64,000 nt of DNA from the NCBI RefSeq assembly GCF_030817415.1, contig NZ_JAUSZI010000002.1:11879501-11943500 (forward strand), in the 5' to 3' direction. The stretch is from Streptomyces umbrinus. GTDB taxonomy: Bacteria; Actinomycetota; Actinomycetes; Streptomycetales; Streptomycetaceae. Positions 19,434-28,466 of this stretch are shown piece by piece (positions within the stretch are counted from its first letter, which is position 1; every line of letters starts with the position of its first letter). The position numbers and the translations under genes were made by a program. The notes below the pieces were generated by a model. It was given only the letters and a program-made list of their open reading frames with translations, ran no database searches and was not told the origin of the DNA.

Positions 19434-20882
19434 TCATGGGGTGAGCGCGTCCAGGGACATCAGGATGCCGTCTCGGAAGCAGAGCCGGTAAGCGTCGCCG
19501 GACCTGTCGTCGAACCGGTCGGCCGTCATCGCGTAGTACTCGCACGTTATGCCATCTCCTGTCGGCTCGGCAGTCAGCGGTCGGTAGTTCGTTTGCCGGT
19601 CCGGCAGGAAACGCTCCACCTCAGAACGATCTTGCCCCACGCGTAGGCGAGAATAGTCACCAGGTTCCAAGACCGACCGAGACCCCGACAGCATCTCCCA
19701 CCCCATGAGTGCTCCGCTCAGCGCCGCTCCTGTCACCAGGGGCACCATGACTGCAGCGACCAGGGCCTGGCTGACGCGGCGCCGAGCACGGCGATGTTCC
19801 TGCGGTAACTGGCCGCCGGTCCGGGAGGCCGCGGGCGCGCGGAGCCGTGGCGGCTGTGTCGCAGGTGCGTGCGGGATCCACGCGGCGACTGCAAAGCCCC
19901 CGTCGCGCGGACCATGGTCGAACGAACCGCCGGCCAAGCGCACACGTTCTTCGAGACCGATGAGGCCGCGCCCCCCACTTCGAGGCCGGGGCTGCAGGTT
20001 GGTCGCGGATGATGGCGGGCCGTTCTCTACGGCGACTCTTGATTCCGTTGCCGTATGCGTCACTTGGACGGTCGCCGTCGCGCCGGGCGCGTGCTTGGCA
20101 ACGTTGGTCAGCGCTTCCTGCACGACCCGATGAACCGCCCGCTCCGCTACCGGTGGCAGGTCGTCTGCCGTGCCGTCGGTGTACAACTTCACCGCGAGGC
20201 CGGCCGCGGAGGCCTCTTCGATCAGGCCTGTGAGACTGGAGCCGTTAGGGTCCGTCGGCGCGTCACTGGTCTCTTCGCGCAGGACACCGATCACCTCGCC
20301 GAGACGCTCCACTGCGCCTGCCGCCTTGGCCCTGATGTCACCTGCGGCCCTTCGATGGTGCTCTTCAAGGCCCGGCGCGAGCTTCAGGGCACCCGCCGAT
20401 AGGGCGAGGAGGCTGAGGTCATGGCCCAGTACGTCATGCATGTCCTGCGCGATACGCGCTCGCTCGCGCAGTCGGGCCTGCTCAGCGACCAGCTCCTGTT
20501 CGCGTTGCAGTTGTTCTGCACGCTCCCAACCGGCCCGGACAAGCTGCTGATACTGGCACCAGAAACGGCCCGCGAACCAGGGCAGCATCGTGGCGACGAC
20601 CACCACTGTGACAAACCGGCTGGCCAACGGCAGCCAGGCAGGCACGACGGACAATGCCACGACGCCGGCCGCGAGAAGCCCAACCAGAGCGAGCACAGTG
20701 GGCGCCATCCGTCCAGGCCACCGTCCGGCCAGGAACGCGGCGATGGCAGTCGGGACAGTCCACCACAGGTCCACCATGCTCAGGCTGGCGGCCGTCACCG
20801 CGGCCGCTGTCAGAAGGCTCCCCGGCGCAAGAGTCCGCGGGGAAACATCCGTCCTGGTCGGAGTCCCACTATTGATCACCAT
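19434..20882 (-). CDS. DesK-type sensor histidine kinase with a C-terminal membrane extension
   Basis: The 482-residue product starts with four hydrophobic helices (residues ~20-105), then a coiled coil. A HisKA_3 box with His149 (RIAQDMHDVLGHDLS) follows, and an HATPase_c domain with ALTNVAKHAPG and GGRGLIGLEERVRLAGG. After the catalytic domain there is an extra transmembrane helix (QALVAAVMVPLVTGAALSGA). Behind it lies a ~75-residue domain beginning YSRLRVGQDRSEVERFL, reminiscent of SmpA/OmlA or BLIP-like folds. This tail would be outside the cell and might be a second sensor. ATG 20882 is the likely start. Confidence 0.88.
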   Translation of the reverse strand: MVINSGTPTRTDVSPRTLAPGSLLTAAAVTAASLSMVDLWWTVPTAIAAFLAGRWPGRMAPTVLALVGLLAAGVVALSVVPAWLPLASRFVTVVVVATMLPWFAGRFWCQYQQLVRAGWERAEQLQREQELVAEQARLRERARIAQDMHDVLGHDLSLLALSAGALKLAPGLEEHHRRAAGDIRAKAAGAVERLGEVIGVLREETSDAPTDPNGSSLTGLIEEASAAGLAVKLYTDGTADDLPPVAERAVHRVVQEALTNVAKHAPGATATVQVTHTATESRVAVENGPPSSATNLQPRPRSGGRGLIGLEERVRLAGGSFDHGPRDGGFAVAAWIPHAPATQPPRLRAPAASRTGGQLPQEHRRARRRVSQALVAAVMVPLVTGAALSGALMGWEMLSGSRSVLEPGDYSRLRVGQDRSEVERFLPDRQTNYRPLTAEPTGDGITCEYYAMTADRFDDRSGDAYRLCFRDGILMSLDALTP

Positions 20883-21051
20883 GCTTTCCACAGAAGCGAC
20901 GGTACGGACATCGGGAGTCGTCCGACACTGCCGAAAGTCCAATCTGCGCCAGTAACCGGCGAGCACAGCAGCTTGAGGGGCAGGCTGGCCAGACACGGCC
21001 AAGTCCCGGACGCGAGGCGAGTCTTACTCGCGCACGGAGACTGAACAGAAG

Positions 21052-21769
21052 AACTTGACGGGGAACGCGACGAACGTCGAACGCTCTGCCCGGGCCCCTC
21101 TGGTCGCCGCCGCCAAACGGCACGGCATGCCCGCCATCGCGGTCATGGTGTCCACCCCGGCTTCCGTGTGTGGAGCGCCAGGGCCCGCGGCCGGCCAACC
21201 GGACTGTGCCGGACGACAGGGTCCTCGCGCAGCACAAGGCGATGGTCCACTCTCACCCCGCGCTCCGGGCGGAGGGCTTCAACGCGGTTGTCTTCGCGGA
21301 CAGCCTTCTGCGGCTGCTGCCGTTCCTGGAGCGGCTGAGCGGCGTCCGAACCGCCGACCTTGGGCTGGACGGCGGCAACGGTCTGGGCGATCTGCTGCTT
21401 GTGCGCCGCACTTTCGGACCGGAGATCGTGCCGCTGTGGCGGTGGAATCCCGGCTCGAAGGCCGCCGGCGGCGACCGCGTCGCGGAGATCCGCCTCGGTC
21501 AGATGTACCTCACCCTGGCCCTGCGTACCGACGTTGACGGCGAAGGGGATCTCGGGTTCGACGTGATGCTGCCGTGCCCGCACGACGACGAATGCACCGG
21601 CTACGCGTGGGCGCCCGCCTACAGCGTCACCTGCCTGTTCCGGGCGCTGAACGGCGAACTGGACGGTCACGAGGACATCGTCTGCACCGTCCACGGCGCA
21701 TTCGACGACGTCGACGAGGAGGCCGACGACCACGCCCTGGAGGAATCCCGCGAACCGATGACCATCTAA
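21052..21769 (+). pseudogene. C-terminal fragment of the split P-loop kinase
   Basis: The first part reads NATNVERSARAPLVAAAKRH, the usual motif after the Walker B strand in predicted polynucleotide kinases, and continues to VMVSTPASV. One GT unit is missing at a GTGTGT run near 21166, and the rest continues in another frame: ERQGPRPANRTVPDD, then MVHSHPALRAEGFNAVVFADSL. A C-terminal metal-site-like segment ends with CPHDDECTGY and an acidic tail. The N-terminal P-loop is 3.2 kb upstream at 17695. A 199-residue remainder starting at GTG 21170 is still open, but it lacks the nucleotide site. Confidence 0.72.
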
Positions 21770-21857
21770 GGGCCCCGGGGCGGCGCAGCATCGGCTAACG
21801 ACTTGGTACGCGATTGAGGTTGGGGCGTGCTGGCCTGGCGGTTCGGCTGCTGGGTGA

Positions 21858-22836
21858 TCAGTAGGCGGTCTGCCGGGCGAGTACGAGCTCGGAGCTCGTG
21901 CGCCGCCGGGCGGGCCTGCGGGCCGCGCGGTCGGAGACCAGTCCGGCGATGGCGGCGTGCGTTTCGGCGTAGGACTCTCGGCGGCCGAGGTAGCGCTGGA
22001 GCGGCCGCCACTTCTTCTCCTCGCCGATGGTGTGCTCCACGCAGATCCGTGCCGAGGACTGACGACGGCGCTCCTCGCGCCAGGCGTACCTCTCGCCCAG
22101 TGGCGCCTCGCCCTTCGGCTTGCGCGGCGGCGCCTGGACCTGCTGGGGGGAAGTCGTTGGCAAGGCCCGGTAGCCCTCGTCGACCTTCGCCCTGACGTCC
22201 GGGTGTAGCCGCAGCTGTTCGGCGATGCCTTCGGTGCGCATCGCGGTCTGGTCGTGCATCCGGCCGGGCCGGTCGGCCCCGGACCACAGCAGGCGCCCCG
22301 AGCCGTCGCTGATGGTGGTGGTCTTGGCGGTGTTCTGCTTCTTCTTGCCGGAGACGAACGCCTTGCGTCCGGGGCAACCAGCCTTGGGGCGGCGGACCTG
22401 GGTCTCGGTGCCGTCGATGCGCAGCTCGACGTCTTCGGCCTGGGCGTAGGCGAAGACGTCGGCCAGGGTGCGCAGGCGCAGGCCGGGCCGGTCGGGGACG
22501 GCGAAGCCGCGGGCGGCGAGCAGCGGGCGGATCTCGTGGAGGGCGCGGGTGACGGTGGGGCGGGTCACGCTGTACAGCTCGGCCAGTGCCGCGTGCGGCA
22601 GCTGCAGGCGCAGGTGGACCAGGGTGACCAGGACCCGGTCGGTGAAGACCAGCTTGTGGACCGGCCCGGCTCCGGCGGCCCGTTGGCGCTTCCCGCCCCC
22701 GTCGCTTGCGCAGCTGGGACTCGCACCGTGCCAGCCACGAGCCGGCCAACTCCTCGATCAAAACGCCGAGATGTGCACGATCAAGGCCGCAGAAGGCAGG
22801 ATGGGACAAGGCCGCACGGGCCCGGTAATGCGTCAC
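21858..22836 (-). pseudogene. IS5-family (DDE_Tnp_4) transposase with a frameshift
   Basis: The GTG start at 22836 gives VTHYRARAALSHPAF and the N-terminal helix-turn-helix. In a G-run near 22690 (CGACGGGGGCGG) the frame changes, and the rest reads VTRPTVTRALHEIRPLLA, LRIDGTETQVRRPK (first Asp), RPGRMHDQTA (second Asp) and CVEHTIGEEKKWRPL (catalytic Glu). The G-run could be a mutation or a programmed frameshift site; some IS5 subgroups use one. Inverted ends were not found by eye. Confidence 0.78.
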
Positions 22837-22867
22837 AACATCACCAACCCGTGCGGTCCTACTCACG

Positions 22868-23437
22868 TCATGGCTGGCCAGCGACCCGGGCCGCGTAGGA
22901 CTTCGCGACCAGTTCCTCCACCAGAGCGCTCTTCGCCGTCGAGTAGTCCCGCCTGCCCTCCCTGTCGCAGGGGGCGGTCGCGTCGAGGGGCAGGCTGTCG
23001 GGGATGCGGAGTACGTAGCGCTCATCGACGACGATCTGCTTCGAGTAGCCGCCCTGGGTGATTTCCCCGTGCCGGTCCTTGGCGTTGTAGGTGGGCGTGC
23101 AGCCCTTCTCGCAGTACACCTCGAGCCCGGCTCGGCACGGCTCGCACTCGCCGCAGGAGTCGATGTAGGTGCCGACGCCGACACGGTCGCCGACGGCGAA
23201 CTTCGTCACCTCCGGGCCGGTCTCGGTGACCACGCCGGTGATCTCGTGTCCGGGGACCATGGGGTAGAGGCCGGGGCCCCAGCCGTCGGAGGTCTGCAGG
23301 AGATCGGTGTGGCATACGCCGGTGTACTGGATGTCGATGCGGACATCGGCGCCGCGCAGATCACGGCGGGAGATCGTCAGGGGCTCCAGTTTGACGCCGG
23401 TGGACGGGGCGGCATAGGCCGCAGTGGTAGTGGACAT
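22868..23437 (-). pseudogene. truncated zinc alcohol dehydrogenase with a foreign tail
   Basis: ATG 23437 follows GAAGG. The product keeps the GroES-like half of a cinnamyl-type alcohol dehydrogenase: YTGVCHTD (catalytic Cys), GHEITGVV, and the structural zinc Cys set around CGECEPCRAGLEVYC, to IPDSLPLDATAP. The Rossmann half (~170 residues) is missing. Instead ~33 residues follow that include YSTAK, which looks like the YxxxK end of an SDR enzyme. A deletion probably fused two genes. NADP binding is lost, so it should be inactive. Confidence 0.75.
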
Positions 23438-23521
23438 GACACACACCTTCGAAGTGCTTCAAGGAATAGAGGGAGATCGGGAAAGAGGCGACGCCGGGGG
23501 TTCGCGGGGCCGACAGGTGGG

Positions 23522-24631
23522 TCAGCCCGCGGTTTCGGGGTGCAGGACGGCCTTGATCGCGGTGCCGTTGTCGACGTCGGCGATGGCCTGGTGGATGTCC
23601 TGGAGGGGGTAGTGGGTCATGAGCCGGTCCACGGGGAAGACCCCTTGCCGGTAGAGGTCGACGAGGCGGGGAAGGATCACCGACGGTGCGGCATCGCCGA
23701 GGGTCGTGCCGTGCACGCTGCGGCCGCGGATCACCTTCCAGGCATCGACGGGGAAGCTCTCGCCGGCCGCCACGCCGGTGATCGCAGCATGGCCCGTCTC
23801 GGCGAGGACCTCCACGGCGGTGGTCATGACGTCTGTTCTGCCAGCTGCCTCGACCGTGTATTGCACGCCGCCGCCGGTCGCGTCGCGGACGAGGTCGGCG
23901 ACGTCGCCGTCGCGTGCGCTGAAGGCGTGCGTCGCCCCCAGCTCCAGTGCGAGGTCGAGTTTCGGCTGCCGGTTGCCGACGGCGATGATCGTGGTGGCGC
24001 CGGCGGCCTTGGCCGCCATGACAGCCGCTTGCCCGACCGCGCCGAGCCCGAAGACGGCGACGGTGCTGCCCGGCTCGACGGCCAGGGTGTTCCACACAGC
24101 CCCGGCTCCGGTCTGGATGCCGCAGCCGAACGGCCCCAGCACGCTGCGATCGACATCCGAAGGCAGCTTGACCGTGTTGCTGGCGTGGGCCAGCGAAAGG
24201 CCCGCCCACGAGGACTGGCGCATGAAATGCCCGAAGACGGTCTCGCCGTCGAGGCTTCGCAGACCCGTACCGCCGTCCAGACGGGTGCCGGTGAAGTTCA
24301 TGGCCGTGTGCTGGTCGCAGTAGGGGTAGGCCCCCGTGCGGCAGTGCGCGCAGGTGCCGCACGCGGCCGCGCCCAAGGCGACCGTGTCCCCTGGTTCGAC
24401 GGTCGTAACGCCGGATCCGACCGCCGCCACCGTGCCGGCCCCTTCGTGGCCGGCCACGAAGGGCAGCGGGAACTCCAGGGTGCCCTCGAGGATTTCGAGG
24501 TCGGTGCGGCAGATCCCGGAGGACTCCACCCGGACGAGGATCTCGTCCGGGCGGGGCTCCTCGACGAGGATGTCCTCCAGTTCGATGACGCCCCCGCCCC
24601 GGATGACGGCGGCTTGGGTCCGTAGTGACAT
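23522..24631 (-). CDS. zinc-dependent aryl/alkyl alcohol dehydrogenase
   Basis: The 369-residue product is full length. It shows GICRTDLEIL (catalytic Cys), GHEGAGTV, the structural zinc Cys group in CGTCAHCRTGAYPYC and the NAD-binding FGLGAVG. The arrangement is that of aryl-alcohol dehydrogenases of the medium-chain family. It lies 18 bases after the SDR gene on the same strand, so both are probably one transcript, controlled by the divergent TetR protein. The likely role is reversible oxidation of an alcohol to an aldehyde; the substrate is unknown. Confidence 0.9.
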   Translation of the reverse strand: MSLRTQAAVIRGGGVIELEDILVEEPRPDEILVRVESSGICRTDLEILEGTLEFPLPFVAGHEGAGTVAAVGSGVTTVEPGDTVALGAAACGTCAHCRTGAYPYCDQHTAMNFTGTRLDGGTGLRSLDGETVFGHFMRQSSWAGLSLAHASNTVKLPSDVDRSVLGPFGCGIQTGAGAVWNTLAVEPGSTVAVFGLGAVGQAAVMAAKAAGATTIIAVGNRQPKLDLALELGATHAFSARDGDVADLVRDATGGGVQYTVEAAGRTDVMTTAVEVLAETGHAAITGVAAGESFPVDAWKVIRGRSVHGTTLGDAAPSVILPRLVDLYRQGVFPVDRLMTHYPLQDIHQAIADVDNGTAIKAVLHPETAG

Positions 24632-24649
24632 GGCTCGTCTCCTCGCGGG

Positions 24650-25414
24650 TCAGAAGTTCTGGTCGGTGGGCCGGATCACGATCTCGTTGATGGCCCGGCG
24701 GCGCGGGCTGGTCGCGATGTAGGCGATGGCGTCGGCGATGTCCTCGGGGTGGAGCTTCTCGACGCCTTCGAAGCGCTGGCTCTCGGCTTCCTTGGCGTGT
24801 CCCTGCTGGTGGCCGAACAGTTCGGTGTCCACCGCGCCCGGTTCGATGACCGAGAAACGCAGGTTCCGGTCCCCGAACTCCTGGCGCCAGGCCTCGGTGG
24901 CCGCGGTCACGCCGAACTTGCTGGCGTTGTAGATCGCGACGCCGGCCGTAGCGACGCGTCCGGCCACGGAGCTGATGTTGATCACGTCCGCGACCTGCCG
25001 GTCCGCGCTCTTCGCCGCATCGAGAAGGTGCGGCAGGGCGGCCTTGACGACGTACATCACGCCCTTGACGTTGACGTCGACCATCTGGTCCCACTCGTCG
25101 ATGCGCGCCCGGATCGAGTCGCCGTTGAGCATGGCGCCCGCGGCGTTCACCACGATGTCCAGGCGGCCCAGGCGTTCGACGATCGTGCGCACCGTCGCGG
25201 CGGCGGCGTCCGCGTCGGTGACGTCGGCGGGGATCGCCAGCGCCTGGCCGCCCTGGTCGGTGACCGTCTTCGCCAGTTCCTCCACCCGGTCCTTGCGGCG
25301 TCCGACGAGCGCAACGGTCGCGCCTTCCTCGGCGAGCCTCAGGGCCGTTGCCCGGCCGATGCCGCTGCTGGCGCCGGTGATGAGCGCCACTGTGGACTGC
25401 AGCCTGCTGGTCAT
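24650..25414 (-). CDS. short-chain dehydrogenase/reductase (SDR)
   Basis: The 254-residue product has the nucleotide motif TGASSGIG at residues ~14-21, NAAGAM, the catalytic Ser in INISSVAG and YNASK with Tyr and Lys. The end IRPTDQNF is common in the NADP-dependent YdfG-like group. It is the first gene of the operon that faces the TetR regulator. The gap between them holds two palindromes. Confidence 0.92.
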   Translation of the reverse strand: MTSRLQSTVALITGASSGIGRATALRLAEEGATVALVGRRKDRVEELAKTVTDQGGQALAIPADVTDADAAAATVRTIVERLGRLDIVVNAAGAMLNGDSIRARIDEWDQMVDVNVKGVMYVVKAALPHLLDAAKSADRQVADVINISSVAGRVATAGVAIYNASKFGVTAATEAWRQEFGDRNLRFSVIEPGAVDTELFGHQQGHAKEAESQRFEGVEKLHPEDIADAIAYIATSPRRRAINEIVIRPTDQNF

Positions 25415-25460
25415 GTGTCTGCCCTCCTGAAGGCATAGTCGCTGCTCAAACCCAATGTGT

Positions 25461-25494
25461 GAGGGCTCTTACTTAGCCCAATGTAAGAGCCCTC
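25461..25494. promoter_or_regulatory. 12-bp-arm palindrome, likely TetR operator for the SDR operon
   Basis: GAGGGCTCTTAC (25461-25472) and GTAAGAGCCCTC (25483-25494) form a perfect inverted repeat with a 10-base centre. It lies in the divergent promoter region, 47 bases upstream of the SDR start. The inner half-site CTTAC/GTAAG is shared with the palindrome at 25556-25575. Confidence 0.7.
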
Positions 25495-25555
25495 TAGCAG
25501 GAAGTCAAACCACCAGACCGGTGAAGGATGGGGCGCGCGAGAGCCGTGCATCTTC

Positions 25556-25575
25556 ATGTAAGATCTCACTTACAT
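25556..25575. promoter_or_regulatory. ATGTAAG-n6-CTTACAT palindrome, likely TetR autoregulatory operator
   Basis: The arms ATGTAAG and CTTACAT are perfect and lie 24 bases upstream of the TetR start. They share the TAAG/CTTA core with the palindrome 60 bases upstream. Confidence 0.7.
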
Positions 25576-25598
25576 TTAGTGATGGAAGGGAGGAAGAC

Positions 25599-26225
25599 GT
25601 GCCGAAACGCAGCGCCTACCACCACGGCGACCTGAAGACCGAACTGGTCTCGACGGCCTTGCAGCTGATCGCCGAGCAGGGCATCGCCGCACTGTCTGTG
25701 GCAGAGGTGGCCCGTCGCGCGGGCGTCAGTACGGCGGCTCCCTACCGCCACTTCGCGAGCAAGCAGGCCCTGCTGATCGCCTGCGCCGTCGCTGCGGCGG
25801 GCGCACTCGCCGAGCGGATGCTCCAGGCCCAGGAGGAACTGCCGCGTGACGAGCAGGGGACGGACCCGGTCGAGGCCATGGCGGCGTCCGCGGCCGCCTA
25901 CGCGCGCTTCGCCGCCGAGAACGGCTCCGGGCTCGACCTGATCTTCGCCCCCGACCTGCAGGACGCAGGCGACGAGGACCTGCTCCAGGCCGGACGCACC
26001 GTCATGGACGCGTTGCTCCCACCGGCCCTAGCCGTAACGGGCGGAGACGCGCGCAGCGCCCTGGACCTGCTGGAGCGGCAGATCGCGGGCGCCCACGGCT
26101 ACGCGGCGCTCCTGCGCAGCGGCTTCCTCAGCCGCCGCCACCCGACGCTGGATGACATTGCCTCCAACGCGGCGGTCATCGCCAGAAGCCTGGCCCGCGA
26201 GGCACAGCAAGCCCCGCAGAACTGA
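25599..26225 (+). CDS. TetR-family regulator of the divergent SDR/alcohol dehydrogenase operon
   Basis: The 208-residue product starts at GTG 25599, five bases after GGGAGG; an upstream in-frame start would extend through the operator region and is unlikely. The N-terminal helix-turn-helix is typical: HHGDLKTELVSTALQLIAEQG, VAEVARRAGVS, YRHFASKQAL. The helical ligand domain follows (TetR_C-like, with a WHG-type region). Head-to-head position and shared palindromes suggest that it represses both itself and the operon at 22868-25414. Confidence 0.92.
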   Translation: MPKRSAYHHGDLKTELVSTALQLIAEQGIAALSVAEVARRAGVSTAAPYRHFASKQALLIACAVAAAGALAERMLQAQEELPRDEQGTDPVEAMAASAAAYARFAAENGSGLDLIFAPDLQDAGDEDLLQAGRTVMDALLPPALAVTGGDARSALDLLERQIAGAHGYAALLRSGFLSRRHPTLDDIASNAAVIARSLAREAQQAPQN

Positions 26226-26398
26226 CCGACAGGCACGCGTAAGGGCGGAAGACCACGCCTTCCTGGCGAGTGCCCACGCCCGTTGTGGCCATCGCTCACT
26301 CAGCCGTATGTCCGGGTGGTTGCAGACACGCAGGGAGCGGGCCGTCCGGCCGCGGCCCTTTGGACGTGTCGCGGCCGGACTGGAGCACGGGTCACCGT

Positions 26399-27229
26399 CT
26401 AGGCGCCGACGGCATCGGACAGCTCTCGCAACTGGTGCTGCCCGTCGGTCCCGGCCGCAGTGAAGACCAGCAGGCCGTGCGCCTGGCCCGCGCTGAACAG
26501 GAGCTGGCAGTCGAGGTCGACAAGTCCCACCTCTGGATGCCTCACCCGCTTCTCGTAGCCCTCGTGGTGCGCATCGATCTCGTGCATGCTCCACAGCGTG
26601 GCGAACTCCTGGCTCTGTCCGAGCAGGGCGGTGACGATCCGCTCCGGGAAAGATCCCGCGCCCTGCTGGATGCAGGCCGTGCGCAGCTGGGACGTGAACG
26701 ACCTGCTGTGCCGGGCATGGTCGGACTCGGGGTAGATCCGGCGGGTCTCGGGACGAGTGAACCAGCGGTACATCAGGCTGCGCTCCAGGCCCTCGTGCAC
26801 GCTCTCGTCACCGAAGAGAGCGAGGGAGAGCGGTGTCTGCGCCAGGGTTTCGCCAGCCGGCGTGACGATCTGGGCGGGGCTGCCCCGAAGCAGGTCCAAA
26901 AGCCGCGACAGACCAACCGAGCGGGCCCTCTTCACCGGTTCACGGGCGGGCGCCTGCCGGCCCGCCAGCAGGAAGAGGTGATCACGCTCTCGCGGCGACA
27001 GCCGCAGGCCACGGGAGATCGCGCCAAGCACCGCCTCGGACGGCGCCGGGCCACGGCCCTGTTCGAGACGGGCGTAGTAGTCGGTCGACATCTGGCTGAG
27101 CGCGGCGACCTCTTCGCGGCGCAGCCCCGGGGTTCGTCGACGAGGCCCGCCGTGGAGCAGGCCTACGTCCCCGGGCTGGAGGGCTTCGCGGCGGCTGCGC
27201 AGGAAATCGGCGAATTGCTTTCGATCCAC
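26399..27229 (-). CDS. XRE-family regulator with MmyB-like sensor domain
   Basis: The 276-residue product has an N-terminal helix-turn-helix with the family motif RRTPGLRREEVAALSQMSTDYYARLEQG, followed by a PAS-like MmyB ligand domain (SLMYRWFTRPETRRIYPE... HPEVGLVDLDCQLL). Such actinobacterial regulators often control neighbouring oxidoreductases and bind fatty-acid-like ligands. The SDR gene upstream (27359) has the same orientation, separated by 129 bases, and could be a target. Confidence 0.9.
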   Translation of the reverse strand: MDRKQFADFLRSRREALQPGDVGLLHGGPRRRTPGLRREEVAALSQMSTDYYARLEQGRGPAPSEAVLGAISRGLRLSPRERDHLFLLAGRQAPAREPVKRARSVGLSRLLDLLRGSPAQIVTPAGETLAQTPLSLALFGDESVHEGLERSLMYRWFTRPETRRIYPESDHARHSRSFTSQLRTACIQQGAGSFPERIVTALLGQSQEFATLWSMHEIDAHHEGYEKRVRHPEVGLVDLDCQLLFSAGQAHGLLVFTAAGTDGQHQLRELSDAVGA

Positions 27230-27358
27230 ACGCTCAAGTGTCCACCAGACCCGTCCCGCCGGCCCTCGAAGGCCGAGAGCCTGAGCTGTCTTCGGGTCCG
27301 CCGGGCGGCAGGGGGACTGCCGCCCGACGGACTGTCCGGAATCGTCCCTGATGTTTCA

Positions 27359-28120
27359 TCAGAGGCGCATGCCGCCGGAGACTTCGATGCGCTGGGCCGT
27401 GATCCAGCCGGTTCCGGGTTCCAGCAGTGCCGCGATCGCGCCCGCGATATCGTCGGGCTCGCCGACCCGCCCGAGCGCTGCCTGGCCTGCAATCACCTCA
27501 CGAAACTGCACGTCATCGCGGATCGCCCCGCCACCGAAGTCGGTGCCCACCGGTCCTGGCGCAATGGTGTTGACACTGATGCGGCGCGATCCCAGTTCCT
27601 TCGCCAAGTAGAGGCTGTACGTGTCGACTGCGCTCTTGACGGCGGCGTAGACCGACATCGTCTCATTGACGGTTCGAGTCAGCGCAGTGGACACGTTGAC
27701 GATCCGGCCCCCATCTGTAAGCAACGGCAACAGCGCTTGGGTCAGGAAGACGACGCCTTTCAGATGCACGTTCACCATGAGGTCGAACGCTTCTTCGCTG
27801 GTCTCGCCGAGCGGCGTGCGGGCGGCGCTGCCGGCGTTGTTGACCAGGAAATCGAATGTGTCCCGCCCCCATCGCGCGTCAAGTTCCTGGCGGACGGACT
27901 TAACAAACGCAGCAAACGCCCCGAAGTCGGTCGTGTCCAGATGGAACGCGACTGCCCTGCAGCCGAGAGCCTCGACAGCCGCCACAAGGGACGCGGCCTC
28001 GTCTTTGCCCGACCGGTACGTGATGATCACATCGACCCCGGCCTCGGCGAGCTTGAGCGCCGTAGCTCTTCCCAGGCCACGGCTTCCTCCGGTGATCAGA
28101 CCGATGGCACTGCTACTCAT
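27359..28120 (-). CDS. short-chain dehydrogenase/reductase (3-oxoacyl-ACP reductase-like)
   Basis: The 253-residue product has TGGSRGLGRATAL (NADP site), NNAGSA, the catalytic Ser near VNVSTALT and YAAVK with Tyr and Lys. It ends in ISVNTIAPGPVGTDF... EVSGGMRL as classical SDRs do. ATG 28120 follows AGGAGAG. It is followed on the same strand by the XRE regulator. Confidence 0.9.
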   Translation of the reverse strand: MSSSAIGLITGGSRGLGRATALKLAEAGVDVIITYRSGKDEAASLVAAVEALGCRAVAFHLDTTDFGAFAAFVKSVRQELDARWGRDTFDFLVNNAGSAARTPLGETSEEAFDLMVNVHLKGVVFLTQALLPLLTDGGRIVNVSTALTRTVNETMSVYAAVKSAVDTYSLYLAKELGSRRISVNTIAPGPVGTDFGGGAIRDDVQFREVIAGQAALGRVGEPDDIAGAIAALLEPGTGWITAQRIEVSGGMRL

Positions 28121-28466
28121 GGATGGTCTCTCCTCTTGTCCTGCCACAGAATCGCTCCCGATAGTGGGGGAGCCGTTTACGGGAATCTGCTGCTGATCCT
28201 TCTCTTGAGGCTGCAGCGTGTGAAGGCACAATCGATCCAGGGACAAAAGATCCCCCCTTTCCCCTGGCGCCGCCTTGCCTGACGTGTCGACCCCGCGCTG
28301 GGTAGGCCTCCTTGCTCGACCCGCCCGCCTGGCCCCACGTACGCACTGGCGGGTGCCCTGTAGGTCAGGACCACGCATCCGGGGTGACCGGGCTTGCCTG
28401 TGGCAGCGGGCTCCTGGCGGGCTTGTGCTCACCCGCGCTGCTTGCCTCCGTTCTGATCAACCGAGG
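28121..28466. other. intergenic, no gene seen
   Basis: The first ~100 bases are less GC-rich and would hold the SDR promoter on the minus strand. The remainder up to the integrase-like gene shows no supported frame. Confidence 0.5.

Noticed and set aside
23361..25436. 691-codon minus frame and a 518-codon plus frame over the dehydrogenase operon
   Set aside because: Both are Arg/Pro/Gly-rich shadows of the alcohol dehydrogenase and SDR genes in other frames.
25461..25494. palindrome read as a terminator
   Set aside because: It lies between divergent starts, not behind a gene end, and shares a core with the nearby second palindrome; operator is more likely.
26270..28282. 670-codon plus-strand frame
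   Set aside because: It is antisense to the XRE regulator and SDR, which have full family motifs.
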